64,000 nucleotides of DNA from Bacillota bacterium (GCA_023437365.1 JAEZGK010000003.1:62001-126000), one strand, 5' to 3'; counted from the stretch's first letter, positions 53,903 to 62,690 are shown. Notes: generated by a model not told the origin, from the sequence alone. Program-made: numbers and translations.

Positions 53903-54004
53903 TATCCTCCGACTGGTAAGTCTGAAGTTAGAAGAGTGTTGGAGCGCTTTAGGTGGGTGGGCGATGAACATACAGAGAATTTCGATAAATTGGAGGTTGT
54001 ATTT

Positions 54005-56071
54005 ATGATAGAGTTAAGTGTGAACGGACTGACTAAGTTCTATGGAGCAACGAAATTATTTGAGAATATTTCATTTGAGGTCAAGACCGGAGAAAGGATT
54101 GGCCTGATCGGTCAAAACGGAAGCGGTAAAACTACAATTATGAAGATTTTGATGGGAAAAGAAGATTATCAGAACGGTGAGATTAGCCTAAGAAAGGGCA
54201 ATCGAATCGGTTATCTGGATCAAATACCAAAATATGAGGAAAGCTTCAGTGTGATGGATGTATTAAGAATGGCTTTTGAACAGGTTGGCCTGCTGAAGCA
54301 GCAGATGGAGGAGCTGGAAGAGAAGATGACATACCTCTCCGGTGATGAGCTGGACTTTGTTGTCGGGCAATATGCAAAGCTAAGCGAACAGTTTGAATTT
54401 TTGCACGGCTATGAGATGGAGACTAAGCTGGATAAGATTACTGAGGGCTTGATGATTGACCAGCAGATGAGGGAATTGCCCTTTGAAAAACTAAGCGGCG
54501 GTGAACAGACGAGGGTCATTCTGGCAAAGATATTGTTAGAGGAACCGGATATTCTGCTTTTAGATGAGCCGACCAATCATCTGGATTTGATGACGATTGA
54601 GTGGTTGGAAGGCTTTCTTAAAGACTATAAGGGAGCGGTATTGATTATATCTCATGACAGATATTTTTTGGATAGTGTAGTGGATAGGATTATTGAGCTT
54701 TTTGGTGATCATATCGAAGCATATCTGGGTAACTATAGCTATTACGTAGTGGAGAAGGAGCGAAGGTTTTTAATCGAGCTGAAGAATTATGAGAATCAGC
54801 AAAAGAAAATTGAACGCATGGAAAATCAGATAGAACGTTATAGAATCTGGGGTGTGATGCGCGATAGTGAGAAGATGTTCAAGCGTGCGAAGGAACTGGA
54901 GAAACGGCTGGAGAAGATCGAAGTAATGAAGCGGCCGATTTTCGAGCAGCGTAAGATACGGCTGAACCAGAATACGATGGGCCGGTCCGGCAAAATGGTA
55001 CTGGAGGTAAAAGCTTTAAGTAAAAGCTTTGATGGACTCAGACTTCTCTCCGATGTTAATTTTCAATTACTGTATCAGGATAGTGCCTGTATTATCGGGG
55101 AAAACGGAAGCGGAAAGTCTACTCTTTTAAAGCTGATTCTCGGAGAAATAGAAGCGGACGAGGGAGTGATCAGACTAGGTGCACAGGTAGTCATTGGCTA
55201 TTTGCCTCAGCAGGTAATCTATCCGGATGAGGAGCAGACAGTTCTGGAGTATTTTTCACGGCTGCACAACCTGTCCGGCGGAGCAGCCAGAGCTCAGCTG
55301 GCTAAGATACTGTTTTGCAATGAAGATGTGCATAAAAAGATTAAGTATCTTTCAGGCGGGGAGAAGAGCAGGCTTAGGCTGTGTTCCCTGACCTTTACCG
55401 GAGTGAATGTTCTAATCCTCGATGAACCTACCAATCATTTGGATGTAGATTCAAGAGAGGTCTTGGAGGAGACATTATCGGAATTTGAGGGAACATTGCT
55501 GATGGTATCCCATGACAGGTATTTTATCTCGAAGCTGGCTGATAAGATCATCGTAATAGAAAATAATTCGGCTTTGGTTTATGAGGGTGATTTCGAATAC
55601 TATCAATCGGAGCATAAGAAGTTGATGGAGAGAAGCGATACAGCAGGGAAGACAGATCAGCAGGGAAAAGCGCTAGTAAAATCAGAAGCACTAGCAAAAT
55701 CTGAGGCACTAGCAAAATCAGAGGCACTAGCAAAATCAGAAGCACAAGCAAGATCAGAAGCACAAGCAAGATCAGAAGCACTAGCAAGATCAGAAGCACA
55801 AGTAAGGACAGAAGGTGAAAAACCTGCACAACAAGCTACTAAGGTAATCCAGGACAGCAGAAAGGAAAGGAAGAAAAACACTTACCACATCGATCGTCTC
55901 GAAAAGCTGATAGAAGATACGGAGAAGAAGCTTCAGGAGCTGCAAATAAGTATTGAGCGCTATAGTACAGATGGCCTTCGCCTCAATGAGCTATTCGAAG
56001 AAAAGATGAAATTAGAGACGGAGTTGGAAAACGCATATCACGCGTGGGGTGAATTACAGCTGCTATATTGA
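54005..56071 (+). CDS. ABC-F family ATPase with expanded repeat linker
   Basis: A 688-residue soluble protein with two ATPase cassettes and no membrane segments, the ABC-F group that acts on ribosomes. Walker A motifs are GQNGSGKTT (36-44) and GENGSGKST; signatures are LSGGEQTR and LSGGEKSR; both Walker B regions read LLLDEPTNHLD or LILDEPTNHLD. After the second cassette comes an (Ala-Leu/Gln-Ala-Lys/Arg-Ser-Glu) repeat and a C-terminal coiled coil (HIDRLEKLIEDTEKKLQELQ). GGAGG sets the ATG at 54005; a longer in-frame reading runs back through the dispersed repeat and is rejected. Some relatives protect ribosomes from antibiotics, others aid translation; which applies here is unclear. Confidence 0.92.
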   Translation: MIELSVNGLTKFYGATKLFENISFEVKTGERIGLIGQNGSGKTTIMKILMGKEDYQNGEISLRKGNRIGYLDQIPKYEESFSVMDVLRMAFEQVGLLKQQMEELEEKMTYLSGDELDFVVGQYAKLSEQFEFLHGYEMETKLDKITEGLMIDQQMRELPFEKLSGGEQTRVILAKILLEEPDILLLDEPTNHLDLMTIEWLEGFLKDYKGAVLIISHDRYFLDSVVDRIIELFGDHIEAYLGNYSYYVVEKERRFLIELKNYENQQKKIERMENQIERYRIWGVMRDSEKMFKRAKELEKRLEKIEVMKRPIFEQRKIRLNQNTMGRSGKMVLEVKALSKSFDGLRLLSDVNFQLLYQDSACIIGENGSGKSTLLKLILGEIEADEGVIRLGAQVVIGYLPQQVIYPDEEQTVLEYFSRLHNLSGGAARAQLAKILFCNEDVHKKIKYLSGGEKSRLRLCSLTFTGVNVLILDEPTNHLDVDSREVLEETLSEFEGTLLMVSHDRYFISKLADKIIVIENNSALVYEGDFEYYQSEHKKLMERSDTAGKTDQQGKALVKSEALAKSEALAKSEALAKSEAQARSEAQARSEALARSEAQVRTEGEKPAQQATKVIQDSRKERKKNTYHIDRLEKLIEDTEKKLQELQISIERYSTDGLRLNELFEEKMKLETELENAYHAWGELQLLY
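55670..55813 (+). repeat. Eight 18-bp tandem repeats within the ABC-F gene
   Basis: Eight consecutive in-frame units of GCACTAGCAAAATCAGAA type encode ALAKSE-like hexapeptides. Units 2-4 and 5-7 are nearly identical, a sign of recent slippage. Confidence 0.92.
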
Positions 56072-56121
56072 TACTATAGGTAGAGGAACACGATTATTGT
56101 ACAGGGCAGATATGAGCATAA

Positions 56122-56272
56122 GATTGAAATTAACACAACACAGAAATAAATAAGAGACTGAAATATGTAGAGCACTGAAATGTACAAAAGACTGAAGTAT
56201 AATTACGACAGAAATAAAATCAAGACAGAAGTAAAATATAAGTTGAAGTACATCAAGACTGAGATGAAACAC
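56122..56272 (+). repeat. Degenerate purine-rich repeats upstream of queA, period about 17
   Basis: GACTGAAAT-like words recur at 56122, 56140, 56155, 56172, 56190, 56208, 56224, 56241 and 56257, spaced 15-18 bases apart. The region 56072-56352 holds no gene. Function unknown. Confidence 0.5.
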
Positions 56273-56352
56273 ATGATTAAAATAAAGGGATGGATTTTTC
56301 ACTGTATTGGTTGTATAATCTTTTTCGTATCATTTTACAGATGGAGGCAATT

Positions 56353-57432
56353 TTGAAAACACAGGATTTTTATTATGATTTACCCGAAGAGCTAATAGCG
56401 CAGGATCCCTTGGAGGACCGTTCCGGTTCCAGATTACTGGTACTGGACAAGGAAACCGGTGCGATAGAGCATAAAATATTCCATCAGATTACCCAGTATC
56501 TGCGTCCAAATGACTGTCTGGTAGTCAATAACACGAAGGTTATACCGGCACGTCTGATTGGTGAAAAGCTTCATGACACGAAAGCTGCAAGGACTGTCAG
56601 CAAGGCTGAGGAAGAATCATCTATCGTTCCGGGAGCGAGAATAGAGCTGTTATTATTAAAAAGAAGAGAAAACGACATCTGGGAGACCCTGGTGAAGCCG
56701 GGAAAGAAAGCCAGACCCGGTACAAAGATCAGCTTTGGAGACGGTCTTCTGACAGGGGAGATTACTGATATCCTGGAGGATGGGAATCGACTCGTCAAGT
56801 TCACCTACTCCGGGATTTTTGAAGAAATATTGGATCAGCTTGGACAGATGCCACTCCCTCATTATATTACACATCAACTGGCGGACAAGAACCGATATCA
56901 GACAGTTTACGCAAAGTATGAAGGTTCGGCAGCTGCACCTACAGCAGGACTGCATTTTACCAGAGAACTATTGATGGAGATTGAGGAGCTGGGTATACCG
57001 ATTGCTAATGTTACCTTACATGTAGGGTTAGGAACCTTCCGTCCCGTGAAGGTGGAGAATGTACTTGAACATCACATGCATTCTGAATTTTATCAGGTTA
57101 CAGAGGAAGCGGCAGCAATCATCAATGAGACCAAGAAAAAAGGGGGACGAGTGATCTGCGTAGGAACCACCAGCTGTAGAACCATAGAATCTGCAGCCGA
57201 TGAAAACGGTGAGGTACAGGCAGGCAGCGGAGATACATCAATCTTTATCTATCCCGGTTACCGCTTTAAAGTATTAGATGCACTAATTACGAACTTTCAT
57301 CTTCCCGAGTCCACACTGATGATGCTGGTGTCGGCACTGGCAGGACGCGAGCATATTATGAATGCGTATGAAGCTGCTGTAGAGGAACGCTATCGCTTCT
57401 TCAGTTTTGGTGATGCAATGCTGATCCAATAA
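56353..57432 (+). CDS. queA: tRNA S-adenosylmethionine ribosyltransferase-isomerase
   Basis: A 359-residue enzyme that transfers the ribose of SAM to preQ1 in tRNA, forming epoxyqueuosine. KTQDFYYDLPEELIAQDPLEDRS (core DLPEELIAQ), NNTKVIPARL, APTAGLHFT, LHVGLGTFRPV, GTTSCRTIES and NFHLPEST are all family motifs. The best start is TTG at 56353, with GGAGG five bases before it. An ATG at 56341 overlaps that binding site and lacks its own. Other queuosine genes are not in the window. Confidence 0.95.
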   Translation: MKTQDFYYDLPEELIAQDPLEDRSGSRLLVLDKETGAIEHKIFHQITQYLRPNDCLVVNNTKVIPARLIGEKLHDTKAARTVSKAEEESSIVPGARIELLLLKRRENDIWETLVKPGKKARPGTKISFGDGLLTGEITDILEDGNRLVKFTYSGIFEEILDQLGQMPLPHYITHQLADKNRYQTVYAKYEGSAAAPTAGLHFTRELLMEIEELGIPIANVTLHVGLGTFRPVKVENVLEHHMHSEFYQVTEEAAAIINETKKKGGRVICVGTTSCRTIESAADENGEVQAGSGDTSIFIYPGYRFKVLDALITNFHLPESTLMMLVSALAGREHIMNAYEAAVEERYRFFSFGDAMLIQ

Positions 57433-57537
57433 ATAGATAAGAACATAACTCCGATACAGTCATATGATAGGTGTATATAATAAAAAACCCAACCTTTCGG
57501 CTGTTAAAAAAAAATATACAATTTTTAAAAATAACTA

Positions 57538-57566
57538 TTGCAATTTGAAATAGACTGTGGTAAACT
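57538..57566 (+). promoter_or_regulatory. amtB promoter
   Basis: TTGCAA (57538-57543), 17-bp spacer and TAAACT (57561-57566) with TGG directly in front. The transcript would carry a leader of about 230 nt holding three terminators. Confidence 0.6.
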
Positions 57567-57600
57567 CTCGTTTATAAATTTAATAGCGACGACGACAATG

Positions 57601-57628
57601 AAGTCAAAGCATATTGCTTTGACTTTTT
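57601..57628 (+). terminator. amtB leader terminator 1
   Basis: AAGTCAAAGCA (57601-57611) pairs perfectly with TGCTTTGACTT (57615-57625), and a five-T run (57624-57628) follows. Confidence 0.85.
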
Positions 57629-57647
57629 ATCGTATATGGCAAAGAGG

Positions 57648-57683
57648 TCAAAACAGAAACTAATGTTCTGTTTTGATTTTTTT
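57648..57683 (+). terminator. amtB leader terminator 2
   Basis: TCAAAACAGAA (57648-57658) pairs perfectly with TTCTGTTTTGA (57666-57676), followed by seven T residues. Confidence 0.88.
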
Positions 57684-57695
57684 ATTTAAGACAAT

Positions 57696-57727
57696 GAAGT
57701 CAAAGCAGTTTTGCTTTGACTTCTTTT
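57696..57727 (+). terminator. amtB leader terminator 3
   Basis: GAAGTCAAAGCA (57696-57707) pairs perfectly with TGCTTTGACTTC (57712-57723), followed by TTTT. Its arms are the same sequence as terminator 1, so arms can swap partners. Confidence 0.85.
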
Positions 57728-57805
57728 CGCTTATTTGATAGGAAGGTTAAAAAGCACGTGTTGAGCGGGCTTTTCAATATAAAAAATTAATAGGAGGTAT
57801 CATGT

Positions 57806-59158
57806 ATGGATGTGAAAGTAACCTTGGACACCTTATGGGTCCTAATAGCAGGAATTTTGGTATTTTTTATGAACTTGGGTTTTGCGTGTGTTGAAACCGG
57901 GTTTGCGAGATCCAAAAATGCAGTAAACATTTTATCAAAGAATCTCATTGTATTTGCGGTATCCTCTCTAGGATTCCTATTGCTGGGCTTCGGATTTATG
58001 TTTGGAGATGGAAATGGTTTTATTGGAATGAGCGGTCTGTTTTTATTAAGTGGTGCCGATACTTCACCTGCTACGAATGAAGCATATGAAGGAGTATATT
58101 CTGCATTATCCTGGACTGGAGTTCCCTTGTATGCCAAATTCTTCTTTCAGCTTGTTTTCTGTGGAACAGCTGCTACCATCGTATCAGGTGCGGTTGCTGA
58201 ACGTATTAAGTATATCTCCTTTATAGTATTTTCCTTTATGCTTACCTTAGTGATCTACCCAATTATCGGACATTGGATTTGGGGTGGTGGCTTCCTGGCA
58301 CAGATGGGATTTTTTGATTTTGCCGGTGATACAGTAGTCCATTCTGTAGGTGGTTGGGCTGCATTGGCAGGTGTTATTGTTTTAGGCCCAAGAGTCGGTA
58401 AATACACCAAGGATAAAAAGATAAATCCTATTCCTGGTCATAATATGAGCTTGGCAGTTATAGGTCTATTTGTTCTTTGGTTGGGTTGGTTCGGCTTCAA
58501 TCCAGGCTCCACCATGGCAGCAGATCCGACAGCTATTTCCCATATTCTGATGACTACTAATACAGCTGCAATTGTTGCGGTATTAACTTCTACTGCAACC
58601 TCATGGATAATCATTGGTAAACCGGATCTTGGTATGACAATCAATGGTTGCCTGGCTGGACTTGTTGCCATTACAGGCAGTTGCGCTTTTGTTAGTGTAA
58701 CCAGCTCCATAATCATTGGTGCAATTGCAGGTGTTATTGTAGTACTTGCGGTAATAATGTTTGATAAGTTAAAGCTGGATGATCCGGTAGGTGCATTGGC
58801 GGTTCACTTGATTAACGGTATCTTTGGAACCTTGGCAGTTGGTTTATTCGCGGAGGATGGTATCACTGGAGTCGCAACGGGCAATGGCTTATTTTATGGT
58901 GGAGGCCTTAAGCTCTTAGGTGTTCAGGCATTAGGTATTCTTGCAGTAGGTGCATTTACCTTTGCGTCTTCTTTGACCGTATGGTTCTTAATTAAGAAAA
59001 CCATAGGACTCAGGGTATCGGTACGTGAAGAAATCGAAGGACTGGATATTCACGAGCATGGCAATCAGGCATATCCGGAATTTCCTGCAAGAAAGCAGAC
59101 CTATACCTTATTGGTGAAGGATATTCATGCAGATGAGAAGGAACGAAAGATTTATTAA
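57806..59158 (+). CDS. amtB: Ammonium transporter
   Basis: A 450-residue Amt/Mep/Rh channel with about 11 membrane helices and no signal peptide. The N-terminal helix has NLGFACVETGFARSKN, and the conserved core is seen in GHWIWGGGFLAQMG, DFAGDTVVHSVGGWAALAG and LGWFGFNPGS. A cytoplasmic tail (about 405-450) follows. TAGGAGG is best spaced for the ATG at 57806; another ATG at 57802 is out of frame. It is paired with a PII gene, as usual for amtB-glnK, and preceded by a three-terminator leader. Confidence 0.96.
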   Translation: MDVKVTLDTLWVLIAGILVFFMNLGFACVETGFARSKNAVNILSKNLIVFAVSSLGFLLLGFGFMFGDGNGFIGMSGLFLLSGADTSPATNEAYEGVYSALSWTGVPLYAKFFFQLVFCGTAATIVSGAVAERIKYISFIVFSFMLTLVIYPIIGHWIWGGGFLAQMGFFDFAGDTVVHSVGGWAALAGVIVLGPRVGKYTKDKKINPIPGHNMSLAVIGLFVLWLGWFGFNPGSTMAADPTAISHILMTTNTAAIVAVLTSTATSWIIIGKPDLGMTINGCLAGLVAITGSCAFVSVTSSIIIGAIAGVIVVLAVIMFDKLKLDDPVGALAVHLINGIFGTLAVGLFAEDGITGVATGNGLFYGGGLKLLGVQALGILAVGAFTFASSLTVWFLIKKTIGLRVSVREEIEGLDIHEHGNQAYPEFPARKQTYTLLVKDIHADEKERKIY

Positions 59159-59180
59159 TTGTTGAAAAATATCAATAAGA

Positions 59181-59267
59181 TTAAGGTGTCTAAAGGAACT
59201 ATCTAACTTCTAGGTACCTATATTGCAAGACTAACCGGAAATTATTGAAGAGCCTTTGACACCTTAA
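59181..59267 (+). promoter_or_regulatory. Long-range inverted repeat between amtB and glnB-type gene
   Basis: TTAAGGTGTC-T-AAAGG (59181-59196) pairs with CCTTTGACACCTTAA (59253-59267) with one bulged base, and encloses TAGGTACCTA. No T-tract follows, so it may set the relative amounts of the two messages. Confidence 0.55.
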
Positions 59268-59286
59268 AAAATAAGGAGGATACTTT

Positions 59287-59631
59287 ATGAAGCATATTAA
59301 GGCAATTATACAGCCTGATAAACTGGCTGATGTCAGAGCGGGTTTAGAGAAGACGAAATGCTACCGCGGAATTATCATTACTGATATAATGGGTCAGGGA
59401 ACCCAGAAGGGCATTATCCAAGCATGGAGAGGTGAAAAATTCAGTACGGATTTAATTCCCAAGGTAGAAATTGATTTAATCGTAATGGATGAAGACGTAA
59501 ATGAGATTGTGAAGATTATCTATGACAATGCTCGTAGTGGGGAAATCGGAGACGGTAAGATATTCATTTATAATGTGGAAGAAGCAATCAGAATCAGAAC
59601 AGGCGAGAAAGGAAATAGTGCTCTGGAATAA
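59287..59631 (+). CDS. PII nitrogen regulatory protein
   Basis: A 114-residue PII (GlnB/GlnK) signal protein that senses 2-oxoglutarate and ADP/ATP and blocks AmtB. The fold motifs are KHIKAIIQPDKLADVR, the T-loop TQKGIIQAWRGEKF, LIPKVEIDLIV and the C-terminal GEIGDGKIFI. The T-loop tyrosine uridylylated in E. coli (Tyr51) is replaced by Trp47, so that modification is not possible. ATAAGGAGGA precedes the ATG. It follows amtB after 128 bp and probably regulates it by direct binding. Confidence 0.94.
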   Translation: MKHIKAIIQPDKLADVRAGLEKTKCYRGIIITDIMGQGTQKGIIQAWRGEKFSTDLIPKVEIDLIVMDEDVNEIVKIIYDNARSGEIGDGKIFIYNVEEAIRIRTGEKGNSALE

Positions 59632-59645
59632 TATGTTTAAAAGAT

Positions 59646-59734
59646 AATCAGATATAGATCCGGGAGAAATTCCAAGAGACTCCTCCGCTGACTTGGCAGG
59701 AAGAATGGTAATTTCTCTCGGATTTTATCTGATT
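59646..59734. terminator. Bidirectional terminator between PII and the FAD dehydrogenase gene
   Basis: AATCAGATA (59646-59654) pairs with TATCTGATT (59726-59734), enclosing ATCCG-GAGAAATT with AATTTCTC-CGGAT. Long nested stem between convergent genes. Confidence 0.75.
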
Positions 59735-59773
59735 CTGAAGGCAAATTTTACTATTAAGAACCGCAGAAATTGA

Positions 59774-61174
59774 TTATTTTGACATCTTGGCAAGAATGCT
59801 TCTTGCTACACTGATACCGTTGGCAGATGCCTGTTGCAAACCTCTGGTTACAGCTGCCCCGTCTCCTATAGCACGGAGACCTTCAATACTGGTCTCAAAA
59901 TCGGCATTTACCACGACCTTATTGGAATAGAATTTTACCTCAACCCCGTAAAGGAGGGTCTCATCGCTGGCAATACCGGGTGTAACCTTATCGAGAGCAA
60001 GGATCATTTCTTTGATATCGACCATAATTCTGTGGGGGAATACCAGCGATAAATCACCGGGGACGGCATCCTTCAGGGTGGGAATCAGATTATTTCTGCA
60101 AAGACGCTCTTCCGTAGTTCTTCTGCCTCTCTGGAAATCACCAAAGGTCTGAACCAGGATTCTACCACCGCAAAGCATATTGCTTAGCTGTGCGATATGC
60201 TTGCCGTATTCGATTGGAGTCTTAAAAGGCTTCGTAAAGTTCTTGGACACCAGAATAGCAAAGTTGGTGTTATTGGTCTTGAACTCTTTGGATTTATAAG
60301 CATGTCCATTAACCACAGCCAGGTTATTTTCATAATATTCTGTTGCTACCTCACCGGAGGGGTTCGTACAGAAGGTACGTACCTTGTCATCGAAGGTAGG
60401 AGTATAATAAACCAGCTTCGCTTCATAGAGGTTCTTATTCAGTAATTCCATAACCTCATCACGTACCTCAACTCTGACACCAATATCAACGGTTCCGACC
60501 TTCGTCTCAATTCCGTGCTCCTTGCAGATCTGGTTAAACCAGTCAGAACCCTCACGGCCGATTGCAGAAACGATCTCTTTGGCATAATAGGTATCTCCCT
60601 TGGAGGTTATGATACCTTTGGCTTTTTTATCCTCGATGGCAATATCCATAACCATCGTATGAAATATCATCTCCACACCTGAGGCCAGCAGATGTTCCTG
60701 TAGACGGGTATAGATTTTATAACCTTCTTCGGTTCCTAGATGACGGATGGGGCATTCGATGAGCTTTAGGTTCGCATTAATCGCACGCCTTCTGATTTCA
60801 CGTATCTCAGCTTCCTTATCGACACCGTATACGTTAGTATCGGCACCAAATTTTAAATAAATTTCATCCGATTCCTTGATTAATTCCATTGCTTTGCCAT
60901 AACCCAAAAGATCCGGAAGAGTACCGCCTACATCAGGAGAGAGGGACAGCTTTCCGTCAGAAAATGCGCCTGCTCCGGCAAAACCGGTGGTGATGGCACA
61001 GGGCTGGCATCCGATACATTCCTTCGTGGTCCTCTTCGGACACATTCTCTTTTCGATTGGGCGACCCTTCTCCACTATCAGAATTTTTAAATCTTTATTT
61101 TCCTTGATTAATTCATAGGCACAAAAAATACCGGAAGGTCCGGCTCCTATGATTATGACATCGTAATTTGGCAT
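59774..61174 (-). CDS. FAD-dependent dehydrogenase, COG2509 type
   Basis: A 466-residue flavoprotein. VIIIGAGPSGIFCAYELIKE binds FAD near the N-terminus, and a cysteine-containing CIGCQPCAITTGFAGAGAFSDGK segment follows. A late GDGAAVTRGLQQASANG closes the FAD site. This matches the uncharacterised NAD(FAD)-utilising dehydrogenases common in Firmicutes; the substrate is unknown. AAAGGAG favours the ATG at 61174 over a GTG at 61183. Confidence 0.88.
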   Translation of the reverse strand: MPNYDVIIIGAGPSGIFCAYELIKENKDLKILIVEKGRPIEKRMCPKRTTKECIGCQPCAITTGFAGAGAFSDGKLSLSPDVGGTLPDLLGYGKAMELIKESDEIYLKFGADTNVYGVDKEAEIREIRRRAINANLKLIECPIRHLGTEEGYKIYTRLQEHLLASGVEMIFHTMVMDIAIEDKKAKGIITSKGDTYYAKEIVSAIGREGSDWFNQICKEHGIETKVGTVDIGVRVEVRDEVMELLNKNLYEAKLVYYTPTFDDKVRTFCTNPSGEVATEYYENNLAVVNGHAYKSKEFKTNNTNFAILVSKNFTKPFKTPIEYGKHIAQLSNMLCGGRILVQTFGDFQRGRRTTEERLCRNNLIPTLKDAVPGDLSLVFPHRIMVDIKEMILALDKVTPGIASDETLLYGVEVKFYSNKVVVNADFETSIEGLRAIGDGAAVTRGLQQASANGISVARSILAKMSK

Positions 61175-61281
61175 CGACAACACTCCTTTATAGTTAACAA
61201 AGTGATTAACTGAGGATAGCTCAGCTGATATTATTACCTGCTGATCATTTTAACATAATTGATACTATTTTACAAGAAATT

Positions 61282-62067
61282 CTAGATAAATCCATAATGC
61301 TCCAATGCATATTGGATACCACCCTCATCCACGTCCAGAGTCACAAAGCAGACAATATCTTTAATGGTCTGAGGAGCATTGCCCATGGCGATGGTTTGCT
61401 TGGCATATTGCAACATCGGCAGGTCATTTTCACCATCACCGAAGGCAAAAGTGTTATCATAGGATATATTTAGATGATCGATCAGAAATTGTATTCCGCT
61501 GGCCTTAGAGTAGCCCTTCGGTACAATTTCATACAGATTGTGATTACGGTCAATAAAATCAAAATATGCAGCATATTTATCCATAAATGCTTTGTTTGCA
61601 GTCTCGTAGGAGGACCAAATACAGAATTTATTGATCACAATTGTAGGATCATCCCAGCTTCCGGTCGGGAAACCGTTCTCATCATGATATTCGCGAACTC
61701 CCTTTATGACTGGATGCGTAGAAGCCTCATCATAATAGATGGCATCGGGGCCCTCGAGAACAGCATCAATTCCAAGCTTGCGAAGATCTATAATCAACCT
61801 TTTGGAAAGCTCCTCGGGTATCAAATTCTGTAAAAGTATCTGATCGCGATAGGATATATAGGTTCCGCAGCCACACACATAACCATCAAAGCCCAGTTCC
61901 ATAATTTCCTTAGGAATAGCAGAAATAACTCTGCCTGTATTGATAAAAGCAAGATGTCCATTGGCCTGTGCTTTTTGTATCGCAGCCTTGGTACTCTCGG
62001 AAATTGTATAGGTTCTATGGCTTAAGATGGTTCCGTCAATATCAAAGAAAAGTATTTTTTTGTCCAT
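61282..62067 (-). CDS. HAD-superfamily phosphatase, Cof type
   Basis: A 261-residue hydrolase. LFFDIDGTILSH holds the nucleophile Asp, INTGRV the second motif, and FAFGDGENDLPMLQYA the acidic metal motif. A C2B cap lies between them (about 85-190). Members dephosphorylate sugar phosphates or cofactors such as pyridoxal phosphate and FMN; no specific substrate can be inferred. AAGGAGA supports the start at 62067; upstream in-frame ATGs are unlikely. Confidence 0.9.
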   Translation of the reverse strand: MDKKILFFDIDGTILSHRTYTISESTKAAIQKAQANGHLAFINTGRVISAIPKEIMELGFDGYVCGCGTYISYRDQILLQNLIPEELSKRLIIDLRKLGIDAVLEGPDAIYYDEASTHPVIKGVREYHDENGFPTGSWDDPTIVINKFCIWSSYETANKAFMDKYAAYFDFIDRNHNLYEIVPKGYSKASGIQFLIDHLNISYDNTFAFGDGENDLPMLQYAKQTIAMGNAPQTIKDIVCFVTLDVDEGGIQYALEHYGFI

Positions 62068-62276
62068 GGTATTCTCCTTATGCATATCACAAATATGTTC
62101 ATACGTTATCAAAACATCTATAACAGCATATAATAACCTAAATCAAATGTCAAAGTTATTCAGTACTAATCTTATTATGTGGAATAATGGATCATATAGT
62201 GAACCATATACAGAAGCAGATATCGTGGCTCTGCTATCTCTGATGTATGAAATGTGAAACAACTTCTTGACAATCT

Positions 62277-62305
62277 GAAAAAAGTCGATTAAGATAAGTG
62301 AAATG
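62277..62305 (+). promoter_or_regulatory. pheS promoter
   Basis: TTGACA (62277-62282), 17-bp spacer and TAAGAT (62300-62305), ahead of the T-box leader. Confidence 0.7.
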
Positions 62306-62311
62306 ATAATA

Positions 62312-62588
62312 ACTATGAAGGTGAATGCAGTAGGATATATTTTCCCGCCAGAGAGAGCTTGCCACCGGCTGAGAGTGAGTTCAGGGTTCGGATATATCTC
62401 GAAGTTCGGCACCGGAGTTGCTTTTAAGATATCAGAGAAGAGTGAATTGGTATAGTTATCCTGTAGGATCTGATAAAAGAAAAGCCGGAGCAGTTCCGTT
62501 ATGACTGTAGAGGAGCCTTTACGATAGGCTTGAACCTGGGTGGTACCACGATGCTTTCGTCCCTTTTTGGAGGACGGGAGCTTTTTTT
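62312..62588 (+). promoter_or_regulatory. T-box riboswitch, probably tRNA-Phe responsive
   Basis: The leader has the stem I features AGAGAG and GGCTGAGAG (62351-62375), a candidate Phe specifier TTC at 62405-62407, and the diagnostic antiterminator bulge in GGGTGGTACCACG (62538-62550). The competing terminator is GCTTTCGTCC (62553-62562) with GGACGGGAGC (62572-62581) and seven T residues. Uncharged tRNA-Phe would favour antitermination and pheS expression. Confidence 0.93.
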
Positions 62589-62690
62589 ATGTAATAGAAA
62601 TCCTATTACATAAAACGCTCTATAGCGAACAAGTTCGCTTTGGGATGCGCATCATAGCACATAAACGCTCATTATATAGGCGTTCGGTAG
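62588..62690 (+). repeat. Dispersed hairpin-mosaic repeat, copy 3 (partial)
   Basis: Starts at the last T of the T-box terminator with TATGTAATAG paired to CTATTACATA, then GCGAACAAGTTCGC, TTTGGGATGCGCA and a diverged CATAAACGCTCATTATATAG region. The right-end hairpins of copies 1 and 2 are missing. It lies in the pheS 5' untranslated region. Confidence 0.85.

Noticed and set aside
53801..54004. In-frame N-terminal extension of the ABC-F protein
   Set aside because: It reads through the dispersed repeat; the ATG at 54005 has GGAGG and matches the family start.
55670..55813. CRISPR-like array
   Set aside because: Repeats are directly abutting, in frame and coding; there are no spacers.
55548..55829. 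Reverse-strand frame of Leu/Ile/Val repeats
   Set aside because: Complement of the 18-bp repeats inside the ABC-F gene.
62143..62412. 89-codon reverse frame
   Set aside because: Overlaps the pheS promoter and T-box leader and has no ribosome binding site.
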